A stretch of DNA of 64,000 bases, from NCBI GenBank assembly GCA_028829895.1, contig CM054183.1:14619975-14683974 (forward strand), read 5' to 3'. A program made the translations under genes and the position numbers. The notes below the pieces were generated by a model. The model made no database searches. It was given only the letters and a program-made list of their open reading frames with translations, and was not told the origin of the DNA. The stretch comes from Sinotaia quadrata. Lineage: Eukaryota; Mollusca; Gastropoda; Architaenioglossa; Viviparidae. Shown here piece by piece: positions 1 through 13,354 of this stretch; position 1 is the stretch's first letter, and each line of letters opens with the position of its first letter.

Positions 1-529
1 CTTTCAGTGTGAGAGATAAGCCGAATATTCACAAAACCAATCTCAGATCTATTTTATCAATATTTAACTCCGTTAGTCTGGGCAAATAATACTCGACACT
101 CCCTTGGACTGGGTTGATACGCACGAACATGAAAATGTAAACACAGCCTTGGTTCCTATCTTTGAATCTCTGCATGAATAGCCATTCTGCAAGTCAATCG
201 CCCCGAAATAACTCGACGCTGAATCGTCGTAGATCTTGAAAGTCAGACGACTCGCACCTGGAATGAAGACAAATTAATGTCACCGTCAAAGTGGATTAGA
301 ATCATTTAGACTTCTTGCTACATGTACAAACCCCAAACACAGCTGCCTGGTTCGTTCTGGTCCGTGAGTCCTTGTTTCCCTCCATCCACCCTCTCATCCT
401 ACTCGTTATTTTATCTATCCACACAATTTTAAAAAAAAATCTGTATATCTTTCGTTTGTTGTCGATCTGGAATAATTATTTAAACAATGCACTTTCTTTT
501 TTTTGTTCCGTCTCAAACAAAGCGACCTC
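1..529. other. No recognised feature
   Basis: Mixed sequence with no credible coding frame, RNA gene or repeat before the minisatellite. Confidence 0.6.
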
Positions 530-860
530 TTTTTCTGTTCTCATACAAAGCGACCTCTTTTTCTGTTCTCATACAAAGCGACCTCTGTTTCTGTTTTCAT
601 ACAAAGCGTCATCCTTTTCTGTTCTCATACAAAGCGCCCTCTGCACTTTTATAAGAAGCGATTGCTTTTTTCTCTTAAATGAAGCTCTCCCTTTGACCCA
701 TTATACAAAGCGCCCTCTTTGTTCTCTTATACAAAGCGCCCTCTTTGTTCTCTTATACAAAGCGCCCTTTTTGTTCTCTTATACAAAGCGCCCTCTTTAT
801 TCTCTTATACAAAGCGCCCTCTTTATTCTCTTATACAAAGCGCCGTCCTTTCTGTTCTGT
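530..860. repeat. Minisatellite, about 26-bp unit
   Basis: More than ten copies of TACAAAGCGCCCTCTTTGTT followed by CTCTTA, most regular at 705-850. The open plus-strand frame across it is a by-product of the repeat. Confidence 0.85.
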
Positions 861-1394
861 CATACAGTAGTCAGACACCGTAGTCAGTACGTTTTCTTCT
901 CTGCAAGCTTGTTTATTGCTGGGTTTCTCCCCAAAAAACACTTCAGGTTTTGCACGAACAACAAAACCAGATCCGTGATAGTATAGAAGTACGCCTCTGA
1001 TTGTTAAACATCAAAGAATACAAAATCCATGACAGTTTATAAGTACGCCCGAGGATGTTAAAACGCAAGGAATGCAAAGTCCGTGACAATTTAGAAGTCC
1101 AGTCTGAAACTGAAATTGATAAAATCCAAGGAATACAAACTAGCAGCACCCACTGAAAACGAGCAGTTGAGGTGAGATGAGATCAAAACTATGTTTGCAT
1201 GAATTTGGTGTTGTTCGTGTTTTGTCTTTTATTTGTAGTAGTTTTTTTCAAAATGTATTATAATATTTATCTCATGTCGAAGCAATCAGTGTAAACGGAA
1301 GGCATTTAGCTCACAAAAGCCGACAAATTGAATTAAGCAATCTTTTGAAAATGATCTTCGAAATATAAGTTTTATGATGTCATCGTTTTCGTCC

Positions 1395-1575
1395 TGTAGA
1401 ATGTGTGCATTAACGTAGAATGTCGGTAAGAAGTGTACACTTCATTAACGTAGAATTTCTGTAAGAAGTGTACACTGCATTAATGTAGAATTTCGGTGAG
1501 GAATGTACATTACACTAATGTAGGATTTCGGTAAGAAATGTACATTGCATCAACGTAGAATTTCGGTAAGTAGTG
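1395..1575. repeat. Minisatellite, about 45-bp unit
   Basis: About four diverged copies around CATTAACGTAGAATTTCGG followed by TAAGAAGTGTACA. Confidence 0.7.
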
Positions 1576-1930
1576 GTACTGGGTAGTTTGTGTATGGATT
1601 TAGCTGGTAGCGGTTGGTTTGTGTGCGGTATTAATAGGCACTGGATAGTTTGTGTGTAGTGTTAAGTAGTGCTGGATGGTTTGTGTGCAGTATTAAGTGG
1701 TACTGGGTGGTTTGTGTGCAGTATTAAGTGGTACTGGGTGGTTTGTGTGCAGTATTAAGTGGTACTGGGTGGTTTGTGTGCAGTATTAAGTGGTACTGGG
1801 TGGTAAGGTGTAGTATTCAGTGGTACTGGGTGGTTTGTGTGCAGTAATAAGTGGTACTAGATGGTTTGGGTGTAGTATTAAGTGGTACACGATGGGTTGC
1901 ATGCAGTATGGGTGGTTTGGGTGTAGTCAG
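1570..1930. repeat. Minisatellite, about 32-bp unit
   Basis: About ten copies of TGTGTGCAGTATTAAGTGGT followed by ACTGGGTGGTTT; four central units are nearly identical. Confidence 0.85.
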
Positions 1931-4179
1931 AAGGAGTGGAGGAGGGACTCGGTGTGGTTACATTCTTAAAATATTTTTGCTATATGAGTAGAAAATAAAG
2001 TGTGTTAACATTTTTCGTGTTGGCATATTTATTTATATATGCATCTCTCTGAGTCTCAAACTAACGTACTGAGAAAAGCGTAATTGCATGAACAGTCAAA
2101 CTCATGGGCACACATTTCTCTCTTCTCTCTCTCTGCCCTGTTCTTTCTCTTTTATACACACACAGGACAAACGTATACATTTTCTTGCTTTTCAGAAGCG
2201 CCGAATACCGCGCTAATGTATATCCTTGAATTCATTTTTTTTAAAACTTGCTTAGTATATTCATTCCGAAAGTTAATGGAAGACAATTCAGTGATGTTCG
2301 GTCGTTACTGCTCGGTGTTGATGGAACGTTAAGGTTTTCACTGTAATTTTAAAATCAAGCCGATGGTGGTCAAGTGAGTACACACATTCTAATTTATTTT
2401 CACCTAACAACACGACAGCCTGAATACGAACACGTACACACGCACAAACATTGTACAGGAACGTCTGTCTTGAACAACGCACATTTTCAGTAACACATTA
2501 CACGAAAACCCAATCCGTGACCTTTTGCGACATAGAGACTGATACATTTCGCTATTGCTCTTAAGTGTTAATTTCTCCTCAGTTCAGTACACTGACAAAT
2601 AGGGTGTCAAATATTCCTTACTTTAGCTACTCATGTGGCCCTAAGTAAAGAAATTTGGCACCGAAGCCAAAGATAATTTTAGCAACACATAAACACACTA
2701 AGTGGCACACAGGACTGTTCCTATTCACCACTTTTGCCGTAGACAGACACACGCACAAACACACAATCACACATACATAAATACACACAAACATGCACAC
2801 ATACACCCACAAACAAACAAAACACGCAAACATACAAGCACACACGCAAACACACAAGCACACAAAACACTCTAATACACAAGAACACACAAATACAAGC
2901 ATACACAATCACACACAAAAAACACATACACAAACGTACACACAAACAGTTTAGAATGCTATCAATCAATTGATTTTGTTGAGAACAAGATCCAATAATC
3001 AAATTTGTTCATGCAAAGAAAATAATAAATGAAAGGGTTTTTTTTTTTAATAATTGGCACTTGAAATTTTGTTTCAATAACTAAACATACACCTCATACA
3101 AACACACGCTCACACACTTATATGACCAAACAATATCCCGTACCCATTTATTTTATGTCTTTATTTTTTTAACTGGTCGTAAAATGCAATAAAGATAAAT
3201 CATTCATTATAAGTGTCAAATTTTTGACAAGATTCTAATTCATTTGTCACGGAAGGCTTAAACCCAAAAAAACGTAAGACAGTCAACCTCAATCAAATGT
3301 CCAATCTCAAACTTCATTTACTCCCCGGCAGCATGTGACCTTGAGTTTATTCATTAAAACGTCACTGACCACAGCGACAGCTTAACCACTCTTGCCGAAT
3401 GAGCTCTAGCTGTCAGTGACATAAAATGGATATTTTCCACTTTTTAGAAATTAAATGTCCTTGATACAGTTGGTTAAGCTTAGTTTTTCGTCCACTTCCA
3501 ACGTTCGTAGATTTCTCGGAAGAACTGTCTCCCTTCCTACACAACACTTATGACGTCAAGCTGTGACTAAGAGCCACGCATTATGAATCTGCATGTAATG
3601 ACTTTTTCTTTTTAAATAAAAAAAGGAAATAACGACCTAGAACAATTCTGCAAAGACTGACTATTTAGACTTATTACTCTACAATAATGCAAATAGAAAG
3701 CCCCCCTCCCCTCTACAACAATAAAGAAAGAAAGAAGACTCAGTGGAAAGACACACGGATATGTATTCATTTTCCACGTTGTTCGATGTTGACGTGTTAA
3801 TTGTTATAGGCGTAGTTTAAGGGTCTGTAACAGAAGCATAAATTTGTAAATTTTGAAGCCATGCCTTGAAACTGTAAAACGGTAGCTCTATAGGTAGCCT
3901 TGTAATTAATGCTAGGATAAATATACTTCAGTTGAGTGATTGGTATTTGTACCAGCATATTAAAGTACCAAACAAGAATCAGATGTAACAATTCTCATTT
4001 ACATATAGCAAATACACTATAATATTCACGCAATCATATTAATGTACGAAAGTCCATAGGTTGTACCCTTGCAGGGGAGATAAGCCACGTCTCAATGAGA
4101 TTCAAGGTATAAGTACAAATTGTTTCATAGTAAATTATCTTATAGATCAGCCCATATGAACTGTAATAAAAATTTTATG

Positions 4180-4184
<5 letters not shown>
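1931..4184. other. Noncoding stretch with imperfect CA-rich simple sequence
   Basis: Nothing coding is supported. At 2740-2950 there is degenerate CACACAAA-type simple sequence, which creates open minus-strand frames without biological meaning. Confidence 0.6.
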
Positions 4185-4215
<31 letters not shown>

Positions 4216-6300
4216 GTGGTTTGCCTAATTAAGAGGGTAATTACTGCTTGAACAACCTACTTTTATAAGCGTAAAGAGTGGGCGCAAAGATGAACTGTCT
4301 TTCGATTAAACACGAACTGAATTATTCATTCATTCGCTGTACGGAAATCAAGACACCCCCCCCCCTTTTTTGGGGGTGGGTGGGTGGGGTGGGGGGTGGA
4401 GTGGGGTATGGAAGGTGTATTTGGTTTTGTGCCACTGCGAAATATTGTTTTATGTTTGATAAGAGGTTCTTCAGAAATAAATTATAAAGAATTTCCTTTA
4501 TTTCTTTCTAAAAGTTCATCTGTTTATTAGTTACCCACCTATTTTCTTTCAGGAACTTAAAATTAAAAAACAAAACAAAAGTAAATCATTACGATGCTTG
4601 AAGTCAACAACTGATTAAGTGTACTTCGAAGTACTTCAAATAAAAGTTTGGTACTTGAAATTCAAGAGATGGTTCGTGACACCACCACCTACCCCCCCCC
4701 CCCCTACACGACACAATCGATAAACGATTAATAATAAATAATAAATGACGTCACTGTTGATACCCAGGACTTTATTAGTGGGAGGCTTTCCGCTTCAACG
4801 AGTCAGGAGTTCATGAAAAAGGGGTTGCGTACAAAGGTCCAGTCGAATTTCAACATAGTTCGAAGAATAATTCTAGTCATTTGAAGTAGGCACAACTCTA
4901 TATCCATAATTATCTATTTTTGTATACTGGTGGTCTTGAGCTAAAGAGGTCTACGAGGTCTAAGCTTTCTAAAAGTCATTATCATCCAGGATCATTGCAT
5001 ACTGAACGGACATGACAGGAAGATGTCCTGAGCAGGAGTCAAGGAGTTAAAGCCGTTTTGTTTCAGCACCTTTAAAGAGGTTTCAGTTTAGAAATGAGTC
5101 TCAACAATTTACTTGCAAAAATTGTGAACAAGAGGTAAGCAAACGTATCATGAGCCGTTTGAGAGATATTCCACAGCATTTTAACACGAGGAAATTATTT
5201 TTTTAAAATTATGTTAAACCTTAGGGCCTCGTCATTGACTCGACCTATAATTGCATCCTAAGTAAATTTCTGTACAACTAATGACATATGTATAAAGTTA
5301 GATTTTGGAATTTAAAAAAATAAAAATAAATTAAAAAATGGAAATAGAAAAAAATAGTGATAATTTTTAGTTCTGCATGTTTGTGACGTAGAATTCACTC
5401 TTATATTTCAGTAAAAAATATACTTTGCCAAACATTGGCAGTTCATTAGTTCATTACACTTATTTTATAATTTCATGGAATAACTGAAATTACATCTTCA
5501 TGATCCGAGTAAGGAGAGAACAAGTGTTGTTAATAGAGGCATTTGTTGTAACATTTTTTTGTAACATTTTTTGTAACATAATTGATACACGTGAAATATT
5601 CAAACTATTTCGATAATTTAAAAGGCTTCAATCAACGCCTTCGACGCTCAGTCGAAATTATCGTTACAACGACTCCGTGAAATCGCGAATGGATAAAACA
5701 TTTGACTCTTCCTCCCCGCACCCCCACCCATCCAGACCCCGTACATTTCGAACCTCCTGCTCAAGCTATTCAGCAAGTATTCAGCCTCGTTTGCGCTTTT
5801 ACCTTTTATTCGTTCTTTAGCACTTGAATCACAGTAACTGATTTGCGACAATTGTATAGTTCACGGGGTTTTTTTTAGCGCTAGATTGTGAATCAGTGAA
5901 AGAACGCTTTCAAAGCAAGAATTATACAATGTAAACATTGCTTATTGCAGACTGCATTGTCCATGTACGCCATTGGTACAAGTCATTTGTATTTGGGATT
6001 TGACGTCAGTGAACCTTGAATGCCCTTCTTCCATGAAGTGTGTATGTCTGAATGTGTGGCTTTTATTTTCGCCTAAATTTCTTTTGTGCCTGTACTCGCT
6101 ACAGAGCCAAATGTCTTCAGAAATGTCAATGAAACTGTAATAAATTGACCGTATTGCCGATGGAACTGTGCAGTAGTTTTGATTCAATAAACAGATCATA
6201 AGTGCTTGCAGTGAAAAATTATATAATATTTAATAATAACGTACTTAGCGTAAGTAAAAGGATTTGTACTTGTATTTGAATTTCATTATTTATCCTATTT
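4185..6300. other. Noncoding stretch
   Basis: A short AC run at 4183-4213, homopolymer C/T/G tracts at 4355-4400 and a poly-C tract at 4691-4704. No gene recognised. Confidence 0.6.
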
Positions 6301-6301
6301 A

Positions 6302-6304
6302 TTT

Positions 6305-6383
<79 letters not shown>

Positions 6384-6405
6384 CTCTTTCTCTCTCTCTC
6401 TCTCT

Positions 6406-6455
<50 letters not shown>

Positions 6456-6472
6456 CACACACACATACACAT
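6302..6472. repeat. Compound microsatellite TTTC then AC
   Basis: About 19 TTTC units, a CT run, then an interrupted AC run. It sits at the left edge of repeat B, as do the AC runs before the copies near 38 kb. Confidence 0.95.
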
Positions 6473-6524
6473 ATACATACACAAACACGTAAAACGAAAT
6501 TGAAGGGAACCATGGAAGGGGGGG

Positions 6525-7250
6525 GGAATAAAGTGTTGAGGGGTGTTTTGCATGATTGTACAAAACAAAACATAGATTTACACCTCTGGAATTTGCAACA
6601 AAATCCAACAAACCCAAATTGTAAAAAGAAGGAGAGATATAAAATGACGCATTTAAAGTCCTGTATCTTAGCGCGGGATGGCGGTTAGTGCGTGGTAACT
6701 GTGAAAGATAGATAAAGAGAGAGAGAGCGAGACAGAAAATGGACAGTCACAGAGAGAGAAAGAAAAATAAAAGGAAAAGAACGAGAACGAGAGAGAGTTA
6801 AGAGGGAAGGAGGGAGGGAGAAAGTAAACAAGGTGAATTTAACCATAGGATAAAACAAATAATGGTAAGCGATGGAGTTCAACACGCAAACAACTATTAC
6901 AAAATGAATGAATTTCTGACTGAACTCTAAAGACTGTCCCTTTCGGATTGAACCATCCCTTTGAACAGGTTTTGAAAACACAATCCCAAAAGTGGGTCGG
7001 AGATTGGATTGAATTTAAAGTTTCTTGGATAAGATTTGTAAAATCCGCATAGAGACTGGGCCATTCTGAACATTTGAGGATTCGATTTATATCTCAGATT
7101 ATTGAACATTGATGCTGGGTTTCTGTGGATCTGTAGCATTTGTCACCAGTCTCTGTCTGCAGGACTGTATGCTTCTTTGGTTTTATTGGCGGAAAGTATT
7201 AATTTACTTTCATAATTATGTTAATTAAATCTTCACTTCTTTATAACCTA
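6525..7250 (+). repeat. Interspersed repeat B, copy 1 (divergent)
   Basis: Carries TTTGCATGATTGTACAAAAC, ATAGATTTACACCTCTGG, a GAGA run, GATTGAACCATCCCTTTGAA and CACCAGTCTCTGTCTGCAGG, ending near TTATTGGCGGAAAG. The same markers in order appear at 38030-38720 and 47935-48690. Noncoding; repeat A follows immediately. Confidence 0.6.
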
Positions 7251-7254
7251 CTGT

Positions 7255-8720
7255 GACGCCAATGCCACCTAGCTATCGGTTATGATTACTCTTATTAATT
7301 AATCATTCATAACTAATCACAAGTGATGAGAATCTTAATTTATGTTATTAATAATTATCCAGAGGACACCACTGGTCTCTCTCACCTGGCGGATATGCGA
7401 GCGCTGTAAACGTTTTCTCTCTTCCACAACATTAAAGACAAACATTTACCGTCACAAAATATGTCCTACTAAAGGAGAAGACAATCCGCCTTTTAATATA
7501 TTTTTAGCGAGCTCCCACCCACCACTGTCTCTCCAACATATTGCTATCAATAAATTTATTAAATAAAAATCAAACATACAACATATTAATATTATCAAAG
7601 AGCATTGACATTTACATCACCACTAAAATGTTTGATTAATTCAGTTTATCCTAGCATAGACATTAGCCGTCAATTAACATAAAACATATAATCAAGTTTA
7701 TGGAAATCATCATGGAAATGAGAGTGGAGTTTCAGAGAAATAATGAAAGACAATGCACATAACCTTATCAAAGATGGCGGCTGTCACCGGCACGTGTACA
7801 CAATCACACAGTTTGCAACAAGTCATATTGTCTTTCTTATTCAGGCGACAGCCTCATGTGTCCCTTCTAGGCACATTACACAACTGTTTCAGAATCTTCC
7901 ACTTATTGGCTCTTGAGTGGAATTCACAGGAATCAACTTAGAGCAACACATTCTATTGATATGTTAACGACAATGCTGGATTCACATTACCAACTGACCA
8001 AGCAAGTACAGTAGTCACTTCTGCCTGAAGCAACAGGAAAAAAAGGCATGCAATCTCTGCAAAAGTCTAATTAATGCAGCTCTAAATTTCAGGCATATTT
8101 CATCTCTAAACCCCTGTCTCTCTTACATTCATTCTCAGCTTACAAAATCCTGCAACAATTTTATTAGCCCAATACTCACACAATATAAGAAATGTATCAT
8201 TGATCAAAATTCATAAGTATAAAGAACAATATAGTCAAATTAATGAACATAGAAATAATAGTTCAATTATATAAGCATTCTCTTATTCAAATCATAGATG
8301 AATAACAAACATGTATGAAATATTCTAAGTCCATTTTTCTTTATCTGTCAGTTAACTTACCATAAGCTTACGATCACCTTAATGTCCAGACTCTAGTTAT
8401 GTTCAAAGTCAAAGTGAGTAGAATAATGTGCTTCTTCAACAAAGAAACTTTCGGTCCATCACCCAATGGATGAATTTGTTATGAACAAGTGTGAGACTAT
8501 TGTTAAAAAAAACTACTCATCTATTTGGAACTGGTTTGATTTGCATCAATAATTTCTATCATATTCTCAACCCAATTTGTTTACTCCAACTCTGACAATT
8601 AAAAAAAATAACATCATGAGGAGTGTCCAAGATCGGGTCACTTTGACAATTTAACCATTGTATACAACAATTAAGTTTAGAAATAGGGACAGGCAAGTTT
8701 ACTCTACTACTCATACTACT
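7255..8720 (+). repeat. Interspersed repeat A, copy 1 (divergent)
   Basis: Begins with GCCAATGCCACCTAG, passes CTCTCTCACCTGGCGGATAT and TTTTAGCGAGC, and ends in a module of about 200 bp closing with GGCAAGTTTACTC. The same markers in order occur at 33069-34480 and 60447-61858. Noncoding. A minisatellite follows directly. Confidence 0.65.
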
Positions 8721-8794
8721 CACAAGTTACTTCAGATATATTATCAGGTTGTATATTTGGTTATATTACATACTATGGATACTATACTAATTTA

Positions 8795-9060
8795 GAGCTA
8801 TTTTATCAGACTCAAAATTTGCTTACATTACCTACCAGTTACTACTTATCAGACTGTAAATTTGGTTATAATATCTACCAATTACTACTTATCAGACTGT
8901 AAATTTGGTTATAATACCTACCAGTTACTACTTATCAGACTGTAAATTTGGTTATAATATCTACCAATTACTACTTATCAGACTGTAAATTTGGTTATAA
9001 TACCTACCACTTACTACTTATCACACTGTAAATTTGGTTATAATACATACCTACCTAAGA
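8795..9060. repeat. Minisatellite, about 43-bp unit, attached to repeat A
   Basis: About six copies containing ACTACTTATCAGACTGTAAA followed by TTTGGTTATAAT. The same AAACTGTAAATTTGGTTATAA core reappears at the edge of the array at 38757-39100, linking the two arrays. Confidence 0.85.
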
Positions 9061-10180
9061 CTAAATTTCGACATATTCCTACCATTTATAACTTAAAAAA
9101 TCACACCTTTCACTTTTGTCATTGCTTGTAAATTTGAACACAACGCATTACATTCATAACTTAAAAGATTACAGCTTTCATTTGACTTTTGACTTCCTTT
9201 GTTCTTTCCTTGTTGCTTCCGACTACTGCTGCATAAATTGATAATTGATATTAATATATCAGAATAATTACATATTAAGGATTGTGATATAAGTATGACC
9301 TAGTTAGTTATCGAAGTTTATCATTTATCATGTCTCATTTATTTATTGGAATATAAGATGCAGTAATTACAATGAGTGTTTTGACGAAGAAAACTACTGC
9401 ACAAACTGCAAAAATAATCTAAAAGAATGCATTTAAATAATTTTTAACACATTTTCCAACTTCTTCACTAAATCGTAAACAAAAAAATTATAGAGAGAGC
9501 GAGGAGAACAGTATGTCTGCCGGCAAACTGAAAACTGTTTCGGATTTTTTTAAAAAGCATGTTCAATTATTTTATACTACAGAATCAAAAGCGATGGCTT
9601 ACTCAACTCATGGCGTCCTTTTCTTCCTTATCCGAGTTTAAGAGAAGTAGTATTCGGCACAAGTCTGTTCCTGATTTATTCTTTAACACTGTGTCTCAAT
9701 CGCCAGTCGAATTTCAGGATTTCTAAGAGTGTATGAAAGAGTTCGTGTTTCCAGACACCAAACACTACTAATGTTACGTGCAAGATAAAGTTAGTCCAAG
9801 GTAGCCGAGAACTCTTGGTCGCTATACACACTTCTAAAATTCCTGTAATGTGTCTGTAAATAAAAGCATGGTTTACTCCTTTCTTCTCCTCATATTTATT
9901 AAGATTTGGTCTGGTTATGCATATTACAAATGGTGCATGTTTATGACAACTGTATAGTACTATAATATTTATTATTAATATACATTGATAAATGAAATAA
10001 ATTAGCAACTTTGTTAATATAGTATCCAGTAAATGAACTGTAAATGTATTTTATTGGAGAAAGATTGTTTGTGGGTTCGATTTAATTATTTTATTTTAAA
10101 ATTAAGGTATAATAACCTATCCGCATTAAGAAATTAAAAAAAAGGGATTAATAGATTTACTTAAACTTTTCAGAACCTAA
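9061..10180. other. No recognised feature
   Basis: AT-rich. A minus-strand frame of 110 codons (9676-10008) has no recognised domain and no repeated or conserved copy here; treated as chance. Confidence 0.5.
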
Positions 10181-10184
10181 TAAG

Positions 10185-10850
10185 ATATGCAGTGTATAAG
10201 TCAGTCTTTACATTTTCAGAAGTCTCTAAACAAATCTTTAGAATAGTGACTTGAGCAGTGTATGTCAGTCTTTACATTTTCAGAAGTCTTTAATCAAATC
10301 TTTAGAATAGTGACTTGCGCAGTGTATGTCAGTCTTTACATTTTCAGAAGTCTCTAATCAAATCTTTAGAATAGTGACTTGCGCAGTGTATAAGTCAGAC
10401 TTTACATTTTCAGAAGTCTCTAATCAAATCTTTAGAATAGTGACTTGCACAGTGTATAAGTCAGACTTTACATTTTCAGAAGTCTCTAATCAAATCTTTG
10501 GAATAGTGACTTGAGCAGTGTATGTCAGTCTTTACATTTTCAGAAGTCTGTGAAACAAAACTTTAGAAAAGTGACTTGGGAAGTGTATGTCAGACTTTAC
10601 ATTTTACTTTCTCAGAATTCTCTAAAACAAACCTTAGAAAAGTGGCTTAGGTAGTGTGTGAGTCAGTAATTACATTTTTAGAAATCTCTCAAACTCTAGA
10701 AAAGTAGCTTGGATATTGTAAAAGTCAGTCATTACATTTTCAGAAGTTTCTCAAACGAGATTTAGATAAATGACTAAGCCAATGTTTAAGTTAATCATTA
10801 CATTTTTAGAAGTCTCTCAAACAAGACTTTAGATAAATGACTAAAGCAAA
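10185..10850. repeat. Minisatellite, about 62-bp unit
   Basis: About ten copies built on CAGTCTTTACATTTTCAGAA and TCTTTAGAATAGTGACTTG; copies decay toward the right end. Confidence 0.85.
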
Positions 10851-11349
10851 TGACCTCTGGATAGATAATCACTGACATCAACACTGAAGTTTGGGAAATT
10901 CTAATGTTAGCATGGTGAAAAGCATCCAAGTTTGAACACTAAAAGGACAAAACCGGAGACTGATTTTGATTGGCGGGGAATATTTAAATTAGTTTCCAAG
11001 AGAAGAACGTGACGTACGATGTTCCATGACTGATCTCACGCTATTCTAATGGCAGCTAGTCATTCTTCCCCTACTCCCTTCCGACTCATGTCAGTAACTT
11101 TGCTTTCAGTGTTTTCTTTTTCTGGTAAAGGTAGATTTTTTTGTTTCCCGTCAATTTTATTAATTTAAAACACGGTGACAAATGTGATGGAGTGATGGGT
11201 GAAATAGTAGTGCAGTGGGTAACCACAGGATGCAAGACAATGACGATGATGATGGACAGTGTGCGTGCTTGGCGACAGCCTCGGCAAGATATGATGCAAC
11301 ACCGTGTTTGCACGAGAGATTTTTTATGTCATGGCGACATCGGCCCGCC

Positions 11350-11575
11350 AAAACTCTTTTTCTCCTCTTTCAAGCTAAATAGTTCTCTATTCCTCTTTCA
11401 CGCTACATAGTTCTCTATTCTTGCTTGCCTTCCACATTAAACACTCATTACTAAATAGTGCTGTATATGGCACGCTTGCCTTCCACATTAAACACTCATT
11501 ATTAAATAGTGCTGAACATGGCACGCTTGCCTTCCACATTAAACACTCATTACTAAATAGTGCTGAACAAAGTTC
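11350..11575. repeat. Two short tandem arrays, about 33-bp and 51-bp units
   Basis: Two copies around CTCTTTCACGCTACATAGTT, then three copies of CTTGCCTTCCACATTAAACA followed by CTCATTACTAAATAGTGCTG. Confidence 0.8.
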
Positions 11576-12000
11576 CAGTCAACGGTATTACTAGCTTCTG
11601 CAAATAGACTTTTGTTACATCATTGCCTGCTAACTCAATGTTTACTTCAATTCAGTATTTCAGATTTTATTCTGTTTCTAATTTGTATTATTATTATTAA
11701 GTCCCGCGTTACAAAGCAATGTATAATTGGAACAAATTAAGATAAATCTGGTTTAAATATAAAATAATAAAAAAAAATAATTTTAGTTTTTTAAAAGTAA
11801 ATGGTAAAGTTTAAAAAATCGTTAACGTAGAGTACTTTAAAAAAAAGCACATGCAAGAATCTTGTTTGATAGTTGACCACAAAACCAAGAATCAGAACAT
11901 GATTGCTATTATATTATAAAGAGAAAAATAAATAAACTGTGACCCGGCAAATGACGCCACCAGATTGCGGAACTATGTTTCTACAGTTTTATATATATAT

Positions 12001-12290
12001 ACCTAAGCAGACCAAACAAGCTTAAAAACCAGCCTTATGTCAACCCATAGCATTAGGCGGACAAATATGTGGTCTGCCTAAGTCTTGTACTATTTATTTG
12101 TATAAATAAAACCTCATTTTGCCATTTTTCTCTCTTTCTGTCATCTTTACTGTAGTTACCTTTGACATATTTCATATTCCATTAGTTTTTCCTGTGAATT
12201 CAAGTGTGGTTTTGAAGGTTGTATATATACACTGAGGTCCACCTAATGCAGGTTTTTAAATCATTGTCTACCTAAAGTTGGAAATCTGGT
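12001..12290 (+). mobile_element. Possible MITE-like element with imperfect inverted ends
   Basis: The left end (CTAAGCAGACCAAACAAGC, then TTAAAAACCAGC) resembles the reverse complement of the right end (TTAGGTAGACAATGA, then TTTAAAAACCTGC). No coding capacity. It forms the outer edge of the left inverted arm. Confidence 0.35.
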
Positions 12291-12746
12291 TAAGTATTCT
12301 TAGCCCTTGGATGTATCTGCATCTTGGACGTAACAAGTTTTAAAATAATAATAATATTTTTTTAAAATGCTAAGAAGCGAAGCGTCACCAGGTAGGGTCT
12401 GGGCTCAAACAGACTTGCTTCCCTTGATTTCCATTTTGCTCCCACACTGTATCTATTTCACGGATACGACAACCCAACACAGAAGCCCCCAACAAGGAGT
12501 TTTCAAATCCTTTCTTGCGTGCCAAAGTGGTTGTTGTATGAAACATAACCAGGTATTTGTATTGCATGCAAGCTTGTAGACAGGACACGCTTCATTAAAC
12601 TGTAGGTACGAAGCATTGCCTGTTTTCTAGAGGAGTGGCCACCTACTTCATTTTGGTCTGTTGCAACATACACTCTTTTCAACACTTCATTTCTCTATGA
12701 TCGATTCGATAAAAAGAAAGAAATCGATGAAATTCCACGCGCAGAG

Positions 12747-12815
12747 TGGGTGACGGTATTCGACCCTCGTCTCGCTGACAATGGTACGCTCACTACTAGA
12801 CCGACGGTTATCTCC
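12747..12815 (-). tRNA. Degenerate tRNA-Asp-like sequence (pseudogene or SINE head), left arm
   Basis: The minus strand reads GTCGGTCTAGTAGTGAGCGT, then a loop with GTC at the anticodon position, then a B-box-like GGGTCGAATACC, in the order and spacing of tRNA-Asp(GTC). The acceptor stem does not pair properly, so a working tRNA is unlikely. A tRNA-derived SINE is the main alternative. Confidence 0.4.
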
Positions 12816-13119
12816 TCTCAAATCTTGACGGGCGGTTGGATTAATCGTTGTGTGCACGTGACGTGGCAGCAGTAGCACAAACGAAGGTTCACGCTGCTGC
12901 CGTTTGTTGTCAATTGTTGTCAGGGTCGGCTGCCATTTGTTGTCGGTTGTTGTCGGTGTCGGCTGCTGTTTAGTTTGATTTCGAATTAACTCGTTTATCA
13001 TGAATCACTAGACTAGACTTGGACAGGGAAGAAGAGAGAGACAGAAATGTACTGGAATCAAAATTGTTAGTATTTAAAGACCCGCACAATACGTGTAATG
13101 TTTGATGAGAGAATATGAA

Positions 13120-13284
13120 TGTGTGTAGTGTGTGTGTGTGTGTCCTTTCATATAACATTGTGAGTAATTATAATAATACCTATACGTTCTTTTGCGTACT
13201 TCAGTCTGAGAATGTGTAGTATATATGTGTGTGGTTAGTTGTGTGTGTGTATGTGTGTGTGCGTGTGTGCGTGTGTGTTTGCGT

Positions 13285-13317
<33 letters not shown>

Positions 13318-13325
13318 CGTGCGTG
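13120..13325. repeat. TG microsatellite, interrupted
   Basis: TG/GTGC runs at 13120-13142 and 13225-13325. The mirror at 46333-46405 is a purer AC run, so the two arms have diverged here. Confidence 0.9.
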
Positions 13326-13354
13326 CGTTTATCGCCTGCACCTTTCCTTTCGTT

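Noticed and set aside
500..850. Regular repeats considered as a CRISPR-like array
   Set aside because: Units are contiguous with no unique spacers, and the DNA is eukaryotic.
315..986. Plus-strand frame of 223 codons
   Set aside because: Coincides with the 26-bp minisatellite and has no recognisable domain.
9676..10008. Minus-strand frame of 110 codons
   Set aside because: No recognised domain, AT-rich setting, no duplicated or conserved copy to support it.
12367..12579. 70-codon frame present in both inverted arms (also 47067-47279)
   Set aside because: Conserved only because the arms are recent duplicates; starts inside repeat-like sequence and shows no domain.
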